From contig NZ_CP113519.1 of assembly GCF_026723825.1 (NCBI RefSeq), positions 4,278,001-4,342,000 on the forward strand: a stretch of DNA of 64,000 bases, read 5' to 3'. Shown in pieces: positions 1 through 8,117 of the stretch. Source of the stretch: Pseudomonas sp. GOM7 (GTDB lineage: Bacteria > Pseudomonadota > Gammaproteobacteria > Pseudomonadales > Pseudomonadaceae). The position numbers and the translations under genes were made by a program. Position 1 is the stretch's first letter; every line of letters starts with the position of its first letter. The notes beneath the pieces are model-generated. The model had not been told where the DNA came from. It made no database searches and saw nothing but the letters and a program-made list of their open reading frames with translations.

Positions 1-292
1 GCTGGCACCGGAGATCGACTCGCGCCTGGCGCTGATCATCGACCCGATGCTGGCCACCGGCGGCTCCATGGTCGCCACCATCGACCTGCTGAAGAAGGCC
101 GGCTGCAAGGAAATCCGTGCCATGGTGCTGGTCGCTGCCCCAGAGGGCATCAAGGCGGTGAACGACGCGCACCCGGACGTGGTGATCTACACCGCCTCCA
201 TCGACCAGCGTCTCAACGAACAGGGCTACATCATCCCCGGCCTGGGCGATGCCGGCGACAAGATCTTCGGCACCAAGCAGAAGGACGCCTGA
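1..292 (+). CDS. upp: uracil phosphoribosyltransferase, C-terminal part (5' end outside window)
   Basis: This is the last 96 residues of uracil phosphoribosyltransferase, which makes UMP from uracil and PRPP in pyrimidine salvage. The frame is open from base 2. The PRPP-binding loop is visible as DPMLATGGS, and the family's uracil-binding tail GYIIPGLGDAGDKIFGTK is intact. The stop lies two bases before the start of the uracil permease, so the two genes form one salvage operon. An internal ATG at 47 is not the start, because it falls inside the PRPP loop. Confidence 0.96.
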   Translation, partial: LAPEIDSRLALIIDPMLATGGSMVATIDLLKKAGCKEIRAMVLVAAPEGIKAVNDAHPDVVIYTASIDQRLNEQGYIIPGLGDAGDKIFGTKQKDA

Positions 293-294
293 GC

Positions 295-1557
295 ATGAGC
301 GAGTACAACGATCCGCTGCCACGGCAGATCATCTCCGGCGCGCAGATGCTCTTCGTGGCCTTCGGCGCCCTGGTGCTGATGCCGCTGATCACGGGCATGG
401 ATCCCAACGTGGCGCTGTTCACCGCCGGTATCGGCACCCTGCTGTTCCAACTGGTGACCAGGCGCCAGGTGCCGGTATTCCTGGCCTCCAGCTTCGCCTT
501 CATCGCGCCGATCCTGGCGGCCAAGGGCCAGTTCGGCCTGCCGGCGGTAATGGGCGGCATCGTCGCCGCTGGCCTGGTGTACATCCTGCTCTCGGCCTTG
601 GTGAAACTGCGCGGGCCGAGCTTCATCGACCGCCTGCTGCCGCCGGTGGTGATCGCCCCGGTGATCATCTCCATCGGCCTGGCGCTGTCGCCGGTGGCGG
701 TGAACATGGCCATGGGCAAGGCCGGTGACGGCAGCGTGGCGCTGGTGCCCTACGCCACGGCGATGATGATTTCCATGCCGGCACTGATCACCACCCTGCT
801 GGTGGCCGTGCTCGGCCGTGGCATCTTCCGCCTGGTGCCGATCCTCGCCGGTATCGCCGTGGGCTGCGCCATCGCCGCCTTGCTCGGGGTGATCGATACC
901 AAGGCCGTGGCGGCAGCCTCCTGGCTCGCCATGCCCAACTTCATCGCCCCCGAACTGCACTGGGGCGCCATCCTGTACATGGTGCCGGTGGCACTGGCGC
1001 CGGCCATCGAGCACATCGGCGGCGTGGTGGCCATCGGCAACGTCACCGGCAAGAACTTCATCAAGCAGCCCGGCCTACACCGCACCCTGCTCGGTGACGG
1101 CCTGGCCACCTCGGCAGCCGGTCTGTTCGGCGGCCCGCCCAATACCACCTATGCCGAAGTGACCGGCGCGGTGATGCTGACCAGGAGCTACAACCCCAAG
1201 ATCATGACCTGGGCGGCGCTGTTCGCCATTGCCCTGGCCTTCATCGGCAAGTTCGGCGTGGCCCTGCAGAGCATCCCGGTGCCAGTGATGGGGGGCATTC
1301 TCTGCCTGCTGTTCGGTTCCATCGCCGTGGTCGGCCTCAACACCCTGATCCGCCATCAGGTGGATCTGTCCGAGGCGCGCAACCTGATCATCGTTTCGGT
1401 GACGTTGGTGTTCGGCATCGGCGGCATGGTCATCGGCGGCGAGGAGTTCGCCCTCTCGGGCATTTCCCTGTGCGCCATCAGCGCGCTGCTGCTCAACCTG
1501 CTGTTGCCCGGCGGCAAGGGCTGGAACAAACGCCAGCCGGAAGAAGATCGAGGCTGA
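295..1557 (+). CDS. uraA: uracil permease (NCS2 family)
   Basis: A 420-residue inner-membrane protein of the nucleobase:cation symporter-2 family, predicted to import uracil with protons for the neighbouring Upp. It is almost entirely hydrophobic, consistent with about 12-14 membrane segments. Family landmarks include the N-terminal QMLFVAFGALVLMPLITG, a glutamate in the segment PAIEHIGGVVAIGN and the GLFGGPPNTTYAE region, where UraA proteins bind substrate. The start is the ATG two bases after the upp stop. The C-terminus is a short charged tail. A terminator follows directly. Function follows from family and operon context; uracil rather than xanthine is supported by linkage to upp. Confidence 0.95.
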   Translation: MSEYNDPLPRQIISGAQMLFVAFGALVLMPLITGMDPNVALFTAGIGTLLFQLVTRRQVPVFLASSFAFIAPILAAKGQFGLPAVMGGIVAAGLVYILLSALVKLRGPSFIDRLLPPVVIAPVIISIGLALSPVAVNMAMGKAGDGSVALVPYATAMMISMPALITTLLVAVLGRGIFRLVPILAGIAVGCAIAALLGVIDTKAVAAASWLAMPNFIAPELHWGAILYMVPVALAPAIEHIGGVVAIGNVTGKNFIKQPGLHRTLLGDGLATSAAGLFGGPPNTTYAEVTGAVMLTRSYNPKIMTWAALFAIALAFIGKFGVALQSIPVPVMGGILCLLFGSIAVVGLNTLIRHQVDLSEARNLIIVSVTLVFGIGGMVIGGEEFALSGISLCAISALLLNLLLPGGKGWNKRQPEEDRG

Positions 1558-1563
1558 AAACGC

Positions 1564-1594
1564 AAAGGCCCGCGAACAACTCGCGGGCCTTTTG
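1564..1594. terminator. bidirectional intrinsic terminator between uraA and the DUF481 gene
   Basis: The arms AAAGGCCCGCGA and TCGCGGGCCTTTT pair perfectly around a 5-base loop. The flanking A and T runs let it work for both convergent genes. Confidence 0.85.
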
Positions 1595-1614
1595 CATTAC
1601 AGACGACATGACGC

Positions 1615-2628
1615 TTACCAACCAACCCCGAACCCCAGGGTGTAGCGTGTCTCGTCCAGATCGCCCTCGGCACCACTGACCACGTCCTTCTCGGCCTTCA
1701 TGTTCAGCGATGCCCAGTCGGTGACCTTGTAGCGCAGGCCCACCTCGGCATCTAGGCTGAAATCGGCAGCGCCACTCAGCGGCCTACCCACCTCGCCAGT
1801 GCTGAACAACTCCACCGTCTTGCCGATCAGATAACGGTTGTAGTCCCACTTCACACTGAGCTCGTAGAAGCGATTCTGCTCGCCGTTGCTGAAGCTGTAG
1901 TCGCTGCGGTTGACCAGCGTGGCCACCGACAGCGCGCCCAGCTCGTCATCCCAGAACTGGTAACCCGGGCCGGTACCCAGGGTGCGCTGGCGCTCCAGCT
2001 CCTCGACCCGGTCACGCTTGTATTCGGCACGCCCCTGCCAGAAGAGCTTTTCCCCCAGGAAGCGATCGAGGGCATATTCGGTCGACCAGTTGTCGGTACT
2101 GACCACCTCGTTCTTCAGCTCGCGGTTGTATTCGACCTGCGCGTTGTGCCGCCACAGCCCATGGCGCGCCTTGGTGTTGATATCGACGTTGTAATCGTCG
2201 GTATCGCTCTCGGCCCGCTTGTAATCCAGTGCCAGGTCGATATTGCCCTTCCAGACGAAGTCCTCGACCAGTGGCTTGGGCTTCATGATCTGCTCGATCT
2301 GCGCCAGTTCCACGGTCTTCGGCGCCTCGCCGTTGGCCAGGGTGACCTTGCCCGGTTCCGCCGCAAGCAGTGACTTGGCACGCTCACCATCGATCGGCCC
2401 CATCTTGACCAGCAGTTCATGGTCGCTTTCCAAGGTGGCGACCTTCTTCCAATCCAGAGGGATGGAGCCACCATAGTCGGTCTGCAGCAGCAGCTTGCTG
2501 CCATCGAAGACACGGATGGTGCCGCTGAGGCGGTCACCGTTCTTCATCCAGACGGTATCGGCAAGGACGGGGGCGCTGAACAGGACGATGCTCAGACTGA
2601 GCAGGGATAACGAAGTTGGGCGCGACAT
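1615..2628 (-). CDS. DUF481 family outer-membrane protein (YdiY-like)
   Basis: A 337-residue secreted protein. Residues 1-24 form a signal peptide ending around SAPVLADT. The mature N-terminus (VWMKNGDRLSGTI, then LLLQTDYGGSIPLDWKKV) is the small beta domain usual in this family. The C-terminal 220 residues alternate hydrophobic and polar residues as in a DUF481 beta-barrel, ending in an aromatic C-terminus (GFGVGW) typical of outer-membrane barrels. Its role is not established; salt- or acid-related functions have been suggested for relatives. I chose the ATG at 2628. An in-frame TTG at 2637 would add three residues. It stands alone, convergent with uraA. Confidence 0.85.
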   Translation of the reverse strand: MSRPTSLSLLSLSIVLFSAPVLADTVWMKNGDRLSGTIRVFDGSKLLLQTDYGGSIPLDWKKVATLESDHELLVKMGPIDGERAKSLLAAEPGKVTLANGEAPKTVELAQIEQIMKPKPLVEDFVWKGNIDLALDYKRAESDTDDYNVDINTKARHGLWRHNAQVEYNRELKNEVVSTDNWSTEYALDRFLGEKLFWQGRAEYKRDRVEELERQRTLGTGPGYQFWDDELGALSVATLVNRSDYSFSNGEQNRFYELSVKWDYNRYLIGKTVELFSTGEVGRPLSGAADFSLDAEVGLRYKVTDWASLNMKAEKDVVSGAEGDLDETRYTLGFGVGW

Positions 2629-2827
2629 AAGAGACAATCAGCTCGGTTGGGCGAAAAGCCGGGGATTATGCGGATACCCGGCAGCAGAGCAAGAGCTGAC
2701 CGACGTAGCGCAGCAGAGTTCAGCACCGCCCGCCCAATGGCAGTGTCGAATGCGCGGCACCGTGCAGAGTATGATCGAAGCGCAATCCCTCCGAGACGAG
2801 CGCATCTGCGCCCTGTGAGCGCCCCAC

Positions 2828-3190
2828 ATGACAGGACGAGAACACATCCAGGAGTTGGGCATCGCCAACCCCGACACTCGCCGCGAAGCCCTGTACCTGG
2901 CACTGGCGCAGATTCCCCCTGGACGAGTGATCAGCTATGGCGAACTGGCGGCGCTGGCAGGGCTCGGGCGCGCCGCGCGCTGGGTCGGACGCACCCTCAG
3001 CCAACTGCCGGAAGGCACACGCCTGCCCTGGCACCGCGTGATCGCTGCTGGCGGGCGCCTCAGCCTACCGGCCGGCAGCGCCTCCGGCGCCGAACAACGC
3101 GCCCGCCTGCGCGCCGAGGGCATCAGCATACTGAACGAACGGGTGGATATGCGTCGTCATGGCTGGCGCCCGATGGAGCACAGCAGTTAG
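2828..3190 (+). CDS. alkyltransferase-like protein (MGMT fold, no active-site cysteine)
   Basis: A 120-residue protein with the DNA-binding domain of O6-alkylguanine-DNA alkyltransferases: IPPGRVISYGELAALAG (residues 29-45), then GRTLSQLPEGTRLPWHRVIAAGG. The family motif PCHR reads PWHR (67-70), so tryptophan replaces the alkyl-accepting cysteine. This is the hallmark of ATL proteins such as E. coli YbaZ and yeast Atl1, which bind alkylated guanine and pass it to nucleotide excision repair. No N-terminal Ada domain is present. The start is the first ATG in frame, without a strong Shine-Dalgarno. It precedes ampG by 42 bases and may be co-transcribed with it. Confidence 0.9.
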   Translation: MTGREHIQELGIANPDTRREALYLALAQIPPGRVISYGELAALAGLGRAARWVGRTLSQLPEGTRLPWHRVIAAGGRLSLPAGSASGAEQRARLRAEGISILNERVDMRRHGWRPMEHSS

Positions 3191-3232
3191 AGTGCGCTAC
3201 CGATCCGCTGACCCAGCCCTGATTCGAGTCTG

Positions 3233-5032
3233 ATGCCACGCAAATCCTGGCGAGAAGCTCTCGCTACCTATGCCAACCCCGCCACGCTGGCGTTATTGCT
3301 CCTGGGCTTCGCCGCCGGCCTGCCCTACATGCTGGTGTTCTCCACCCTTTCGGTCTGGCTGCGCGAGGCCGGCGTGGCGCGCGAGACCATCGGCTTCGCC
3401 AGCCTGATCGGCCTGGCCTATGCCTTCAAGTGGGTGTGGGCGCCGATGCTCGACCAATGGCGCCTGCCGCTGCTCGGCAAACTCGGCCGCCGCCGCTCCT
3501 GGCTGGTACTGTCGCAGGGCCTGGTCGCCATCGGCCTGGTCGGCATGGCCAACTTCGACCCGCAGACGCACCTGTCCTGGCTGATCGCACTGGCCGTGCT
3601 GGTGGCCTTCGCCTCGGCCACTCAGGACATCGCCGTCGACGCCTACCGTCTGGAAATTCTCGGCGACGAGCATCAGGCCGCCCTGGCCGCCGCCTACATG
3701 ACCGGCTACCGGGTCGCCGCCCTGCTGGCCACGGCCGGCGCCCTGTACTTCGCCGAAGGCTTCGGCTCCACCGCGCAGAGCTACCAATTCAGCGCCTGGA
3801 CCGGCACCTACCTGATGTTCGCCCTGCTCATGCTACCGGGCCTGCTGACCTCGATCTGGATGCGCGAGCCAGCGGCTCCGCCTCATATCCACGCAGCGCC
3901 ACCCAAGCACGGTTTCTTCCACCAGTTGCTGTCGATCCTGGCAGTGATCGTACTGGTGATTTCCGTGCCGACCCTGTTCATCCAGTTCTACCAGAGCGAC
4001 TTGGTGCCGATGCTGCTGGGCGACGTCAGCGCCCAGGAGCTGCTGTACAACGACCGCGCCTTCCTGCGCGCCATGCTCTACACCACCCTGGCCTGCGTCT
4101 GCGCCTCGGGGTTGTTCTGGGGTGGTCTGGCGCCGGTGCTGAAGACGGCGGCGGCCAAATACGGCTTCTTCCACCAGTTGCTCTCGGTGCTGCTGCTGAT
4201 CATCCTGCTGATCTCGGTGCCGGCGATGCTCACGCAGTTCTACGAAAGTGATCTGGGCCTGGTGTTCCAGGGCCAGATGAGCCTGCAGGAGCTGCTGTAC
4301 TACGACCGCGCCTTCCTCCGTGCCCTGCTCTATACCCTGCTCACCGGGCTGTCGATTTCCAGCCTGTTCTGGGGCGGCATGGCGCCGGTGCTGACGCCGG
4401 TCAACGACTTCATCCTGCGCTACCGCTGGCAGGCCCTGCTGCTGCTGACGCTGATCGCCACCTATCGCCTGTCGGATACGGTGATGGGGGTGATGGCCAA
4501 CGTGTTCTACATTGACCAGGGCTTCACCAAGGAGCAGATCGCCAGCGTCAGCAAGGTCTTCGGCCTGATCATGACCCTGCTCGGCGCCGGCGCCGGAGGC
4601 CTGTTGATCGTGCGCTTCGGCATCATGCCGATCCTCTTCCTCGGCGCCCTGGCCTCGGCGGCGACCAACCTGCTGTTCATGGCCCTGGTGGGCATGGGCG
4701 CCCACCTGCAGATGCTGGTGGTGACCATCAGTTGCGACAACTTCAGTGCCGGCCTGGCCACCTCGGCCTTCGTCGCCTACCTGTCGAGCCTGACCAACCT
4801 CAAGTTCTCCGCCACCCAGTACGCCCTGCTCAGCTCCATCATGCTGCTGCTGCCCAGGTTGATCGGCGGCTACTCGGGGGTCATGGTGGAGAAACTGGGT
4901 TATGCCCACTTCTTCCTGGCCACTGCGCTGTTGGGTATTCCCACGCTCATCCTCATCGTCCTGCAGTGGCGCCGCGACCAGCAGGCGCCCAGCCAGCCGA
5001 GCGACACGCCCGACCTTGTAGAGAAAACCTGA
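3233..5032 (+). CDS. ampG: muropeptide permease AmpG (MFS), with internal duplication
   Basis: A 599-residue major facilitator transporter predicted to import GlcNAc-anhydroMurNAc peptides for peptidoglycan recycling, the route that feeds AmpC beta-lactamase induction. The N-terminal half carries AmpG landmarks: GFAAGLPYMLVFSTLSVWLREAG, KWVWAPMLDQ, and ATQDIAVDAYRLE. The C-terminal half contains MGVMANVFYIDQGFTKEQIA and FVAYLSSLTNLKFSATQYALLSS. E. coli AmpG has 491 residues. The extra length here is explained by two tandem copies of an 84-residue membrane block in the middle (residues 226-309 and 310-393). Position beside mscS and yajQ matches P. aeruginosa ampG. The start ATG has an alternative only far downstream. 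Confidence 0.93.
   Translation: MPRKSWREALATYANPATLALLLLGFAAGLPYMLVFSTLSVWLREAGVARETIGFASLIGLAYAFKWVWAPMLDQWRLPLLGKLGRRRSWLVLSQGLVAIGLVGMANFDPQTHLSWLIALAVLVAFASATQDIAVDAYRLEILGDEHQAALAAAYMTGYRVAALLATAGALYFAEGFGSTAQSYQFSAWTGTYLMFALLMLPGLLTSIWMREPAAPPHIHAAPPKHGFFHQLLSILAVIVLVISVPTLFIQFYQSDLVPMLLGDVSAQELLYNDRAFLRAMLYTTLACVCASGLFWGGLAPVLKTAAAKYGFFHQLLSVLLLIILLISVPAMLTQFYESDLGLVFQGQMSLQELLYYDRAFLRALLYTLLTGLSISSLFWGGMAPVLTPVNDFILRYRWQALLLLTLIATYRLSDTVMGVMANVFYIDQGFTKEQIASVSKVFGLIMTLLGAGAGGLLIVRFGIMPILFLGALASAATNLLFMALVGMGAHLQMLVVTISCDNFSAGLATSAFVAYLSSLTNLKFSATQYALLSSIMLLLPRLIGGYSGVMVEKLGYAHFFLATALLGIPTLILIVLQWRRDQQAPSQPSDTPDLVEKT
3908..4411 (+). repeat. 84-residue tandem duplication inside ampG
   Basis: Two blocks of exactly 252 bases each (3908-4159 and 4160-4411). 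Both begin GFFHQLLS and share ISVP, QFY.SDL, QELLY.DRAFLRA, LYT and LFWGG.APVL. By hand count about 49 of 84 residues are identical. Each copy looks like a membrane segment, a polar loop and a second membrane segment. Confidence 0.9.
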
Positions 5033-5131
5033 GCTCGAAATGACAAGCGTCAGATGAAGCCCCTTGGAAGATTTGTGCGTTGTCTTGCTTTGGTGTTCTT
5101 GACGCTACTTCGTTTTTTTTAGGTATTCCGG

Positions 5132-5530
5132 GTTTCGCCCCCTCGGGCGCCTGAAATTATCGGTTTGATTCGACGACCACAGTCGTTCGCTGTTGCTCTT
5201 GCCAGAGTATTCCGAGCTCCACCTGAGTTACCGCAGGTTCAGGCGCGTGCAGAGCCCGCCCAGGAGGGTGAACGGAGTCGTCGTGGAAGAGGTTGAGCGA
5301 CATGGATGTCGCGAGAGCCACGATGGCCGGGGCCGCCTAGGTAGGGATGGCCCACCGTGGCGGGCCTCTGGAGCGGCGATGGAGTGAACGAACCCTCGCG
5401 CAGCGAGGATGATCGGGCGGAGGGTTTTGGTTACTTTTGCCCGTCAAAAGTGACTCGCCTGGGAGGGCGAAACGAGAGCCATCAGCGAAACGCCGATAAA
5501 CAGCTTAAAGGCTAAAACAACCAGTCACAC
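5132..5530 (+). repeat. dispersed intergenic repeat, copy 1
   Basis: It shares long blocks with 19600-19970 (inverted) and 20063-20556 (same orientation): GGTTCAGGCGCGTGCAGAGC, GAGCGACATGGATGTCGCGA, GTTTTGGTTACTTTTG, and the tail CGAAACGCCGATAA. The ends GTTTCGCCCCCTCGGGCG (5134) and CGCCTGGGAGGGCGAAAC (5457) form an imperfect inverted repeat, so the unit may be about 340 bases with a short tail. No transposase is present. Confidence 0.7.
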
Positions 5531-5551
5531 AACCTTGCCCACCCCGAAAAC

Positions 5552-5586
5552 AAAAAATCCGATGCCAGAACCTGACATCGGATTTT
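5552..5586 (-). terminator. terminator of mscS
   Basis: On the minus strand the arms AAAATCCGATG and CATCGGATTTT pair around an 11-base loop, followed by a run of six T. It begins 23 bases after the mscS stop. Confidence 0.85.
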
Positions 5587-5608
5587 CGAGGAAGCCCCAG
5601 CAGGGTCT

Positions 5609-6436
5609 TCAGTCGGCCTTGGCCATATGCACCACACGCTGCGGGAAGGGAATACCGATACCGGCAGCGCTCAGGCGCTCCTTGGCCAGTTCGATGAACT
5701 CGAAGGTCACCGGCCAGAAGTCACCGGTGTTGACCCACACGCGCAGCGACAGGTTCACCGCGTTGTCGCCCAGTCCGGTGACGAACACCACCGGGGCCGG
5801 ATCGCGGTGCACGCGCGGGTCGTTGGCGATCTCCAGCAGCACTTCGCGGGCACGCTTGATGTCGCTGGAGTAATCGATACCGACGACGATCTCGGCACGG
5901 CGTGTGGCCTCGCGCGAGTAGTTGGTGATGTGGCCATTGGACAGCGAGCCATTGGGCACGATCACCACCTTGTTGTCGGCGGTCTTCAGCGTGGTGTGGA
6001 AGATATGGATGCTGTCGACGCTGCCCGACACACCCTGGGCCTCGATCCAGTCACCAGCGCGGAACGGGCGGAACAGCATGATCAGAACGCCACCGGCGAA
6101 GTTCGCCAGGCTGCCCTGCAAGGCCAGACCGATGGCCAGACCGGCCGCACCGATCATGGCGATGAAGGAGGTGGTCTCCACGCCGATCATCGAAGCCACG
6201 CTGATCAGCAGCAGAATGCGCAGGATGATACTGACCAGGCTACCGATGAAACTGCTCAGGGCGCGGTCGACCTTGCGCGCCTCGAGCAGGCGGCCGACGT
6301 TGCTGGTCAGTTTGCCGATCAGCCACCAGCCGATCAGCAGGGTGAACAGTGCCAGGGTCAGCTTGCCGCTGTACTCCAGCACCACGGGCAGCCAGGCTTC
6401 GGACAGCTTGACCAGTTCATCGACGTTCATCTCCAT
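5609..6436 (-). CDS. mscS: small-conductance mechanosensitive channel (MscS family)
   Basis: A 275-residue channel that releases solutes during osmotic downshock; it acts as a heptamer in the inner membrane. Three membrane segments are expected (about 18-45, 60-85 and 88-115). The pore helix carries the glycine/alanine pattern IGAAGLAIGLALQGSLANFAGGV, followed by the family signature LFRPFRAGDWIEA and the soluble beta domain with NGSLSNGHITNYSR. Length is close to E. coli MscS (286). I use the ATG at 6436 because AGGAG sits six bases upstream; a farther ATG at 6460 lacks a comparable site. Monocistronic, with its own terminator. Confidence 0.93.
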   Translation of the reverse strand: MEMNVDELVKLSEAWLPVVLEYSGKLTLALFTLLIGWWLIGKLTSNVGRLLEARKVDRALSSFIGSLVSIILRILLLISVASMIGVETTSFIAMIGAAGLAIGLALQGSLANFAGGVLIMLFRPFRAGDWIEAQGVSGSVDSIHIFHTTLKTADNKVVIVPNGSLSNGHITNYSREATRRAEIVVGIDYSSDIKRAREVLLEIANDPRVHRDPAPVVFVTGLGDNAVNLSLRVWVNTGDFWPVTFEFIELAKERLSAAGIGIPFPQRVVHMAKAD

Positions 6437-6538
6437 GGGGTGCTCCTGTTTCCCGTACATGAAACGAAACCGCCATGGCAGGCCATGGCGGTCAAAGTGC
6501 TATCAACCTAGAGTGCGATAGCGAAGCGGCGCAAAGGT

Positions 6539-7018
6539 TCAATCGCGGAAGTTGTTGTACTGCAGCGGCATGCCGAATTCGTGACCACGCAACAAGGCGA
6601 TGGCTTCCTGCAGATCGTCACGCTTCTTGCCGGTGACACGCACCTGCTCGCCCTGAATGGCGGCCTGCACCTTGAGCTTGGCATCCTTGATGTGAGCGAC
6701 GATCTTCTTCGCCAGCTCCTTGTCGATGCCTTCGCGGAAAGTGACTTCCTGCTTCATCACCTTGCCCGAGGCATAGGGCTCCTTGGTCTCCATGCACTGG
6801 CAGTCGATCTTGCGCTTGATCAGGCTGCTGCGCACGATGTCGAGCATCTGCTCGAGCATGAATTCGGCTTCGGCGGTCAAGGTCAGCGCCTTGTCCTTGC
6901 TCTCGATGCTGCACTTGCCGCGCAGATCGAAACGACGGTCGAGTTCCTTGATGGCGTTGTCGACCGCATTGGTCAGTTCGTGTTTGTCCAGTTCCGACAC
7001 CACGTCGAACGAAGGCAT
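6539..7018 (-). CDS. yajQ: YajQ family nucleotide-binding protein
   Basis: A 159-residue cytoplasmic protein beginning MPSFDVVSELDKHELTNAVDN and ending FGMPLQYNNFRD, both diagnostic of the YajQ/DUF520 family. Members have two similar ferredoxin-like domains. In Xanthomonas and Pseudomonas they have been reported to bind cyclic di-GMP. The start ATG at 7018 has GGAGCT upstream; a farther in-frame start at 7054 would add 12 residues not found in the family. It is divergent from the response regulator that follows. Confidence 0.93.
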   Translation of the reverse strand: MPSFDVVSELDKHELTNAVDNAIKELDRRFDLRGKCSIESKDKALTLTAEAEFMLEQMLDIVRSSLIKRKIDCQCMETKEPYASGKVMKQEVTFREGIDKELAKKIVAHIKDAKLKVQAAIQGEQVRVTGKKRDDLQEAIALLRGHEFGMPLQYNNFRD

Positions 7019-7154
7019 GAGTAAGCTCCTGATGGACGGCGCGATCCGCTTCACGGAGGGAGCACGCCTGACTTGACGATAACTGTAGCCGGCTCATTAT
7101 ACCCGGACTGATTATCGCCGTTTGGCGTCCTTCCTTCTGCCGTGAGCCAGCCCC

Positions 7155-8117
7155 ATGCCCAACCCCCATCTCAGCATTCTGGTGGTGGACGACGCCAAGT
7201 TTTCCAGTGCCATGATCGGTCGCGCGCTCGCCCAGGCCGGTTATCAGGACGTGCGCTTCGCCAGCAGCGCCGCCGAAGCCCTGCAGCAACTGGAGCAGCG
7301 CCCGGCCAGTGTGCTCCTGGCCGATTGGCTGATGCCGGAAATGGACGGCCTGGCGCTGACCACCCGGGTACGCCAACTGGACGAAACCGCCGATCACTAC
7401 ACCTACGTCATCCTGCTCACCGGCAAGGAAGGCGAGAACGTGCTCGGCGAAGCCTTCGACCGTGGTGTCGACGATTTCATCAGCAAGGCGGCGATGAACG
7501 AGCAACTGGTGCCGCGCGTGTATGCCGCTGACCGTCTGTGCAATACCCTGCAGCGCCTGCTGCAGGAAAACCGCATGCTCACCCAGAGCGTCGCCAGCCT
7601 GGAACGGCGCAATCTGGTGGATCCGCTTACCGGCCTGGGTAACCTGCGCTATCTGCGCCAGAAGATGACCGACAGCCTGCGCCAGATCGAATCGCGCGGC
7701 GGCGCCCTGTGCTACCTGCTGATCGGTCTGCAGGAGGTGGAGCAACTGCGCAGCAAGCATGGCGAGCGCTTCTACAACGAACTGATCCACGGCGTAGCCC
7801 GACGCCTGCAGCAACTGGTGCGCCCGCTCGACGTATTGAGCCGCCTGGACGGCAACCACTTCGGCCTGCTGACCCTGCTCGAAGACCTCCACGAGTGCTC
7901 ACCGAGCAGCTTCAAGCGCTTGCACGAGGGACTCAACCTCAAGGCCTTCAAGACCAGCGAGGGCTTCATCACGCTGAAGGCCGGCATCAGCCTGGTAGGC
8001 CTGGATGCCAAGGCACTGCCACTGGAGGCCGACAACCTGATGCAACATGCCGAGAAGGCGCTGCCCGACGCCTATGCCAGCGGCCGGGTCGCCGCCACGC
8101 GCCTGCCGCTGGCATGA
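7155..8117 (+). CDS. response regulator with degenerate GGDEF domain
   Basis: A 320-residue protein. Residues 6-125 form a receiver domain with the acidic pair D12-D13, phospho-acceptor D57 (LLADWLMPEMDG) and the LLTGK lysine at 91. Residues 150-315 form a GGDEF-fold domain. Its entry motif DPLTGLGN (156-163) is kept, but the catalytic GGDEF loop reads DGNHF (232-236), so cyclic di-GMP synthesis is unlikely. It may act as a binding or scaffold domain. Position next to yajQ matches PA4396 in P. aeruginosa. It overlaps panE by the sequence ATGA, so the two are translationally coupled. Confidence 0.9.
   Translation: MPNPHLSILVVDDAKFSSAMIGRALAQAGYQDVRFASSAAEALQQLEQRPASVLLADWLMPEMDGLALTTRVRQLDETADHYTYVILLTGKEGENVLGEAFDRGVDDFISKAAMNEQLVPRVYAADRLCNTLQRLLQENRMLTQSVASLERRNLVDPLTGLGNLRYLRQKMTDSLRQIESRGGALCYLLIGLQEVEQLRSKHGERFYNELIHGVARRLQQLVRPLDVLSRLDGNHFGLLTLLEDLHECSPSSFKRLHEGLNLKAFKTSEGFITLKAGISLVGLDAKALPLEADNLMQHAEKALPDAYASGRVAATRLPLA

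Larger units (their letters stand above)
5033..5608. other. 576-base intergenic region, no gene
   Basis: Between the ampG stop and the convergent mscS stop. It holds copy 1 of a dispersed repeat (5132-5530) and the mscS terminator (5552-5586). The first 90 bases are AT-richer and contain a run of eight T at 5113-5120, which could end ampG transcription. The short open frames here fall inside the repeat and look non-coding. Confidence 0.7.

Noticed and set aside
3833..4909. 358-residue open frame antisense to ampG
   Set aside because: The product is mainly Gln, His and Arg, typical of a reversed GC-rich gene.
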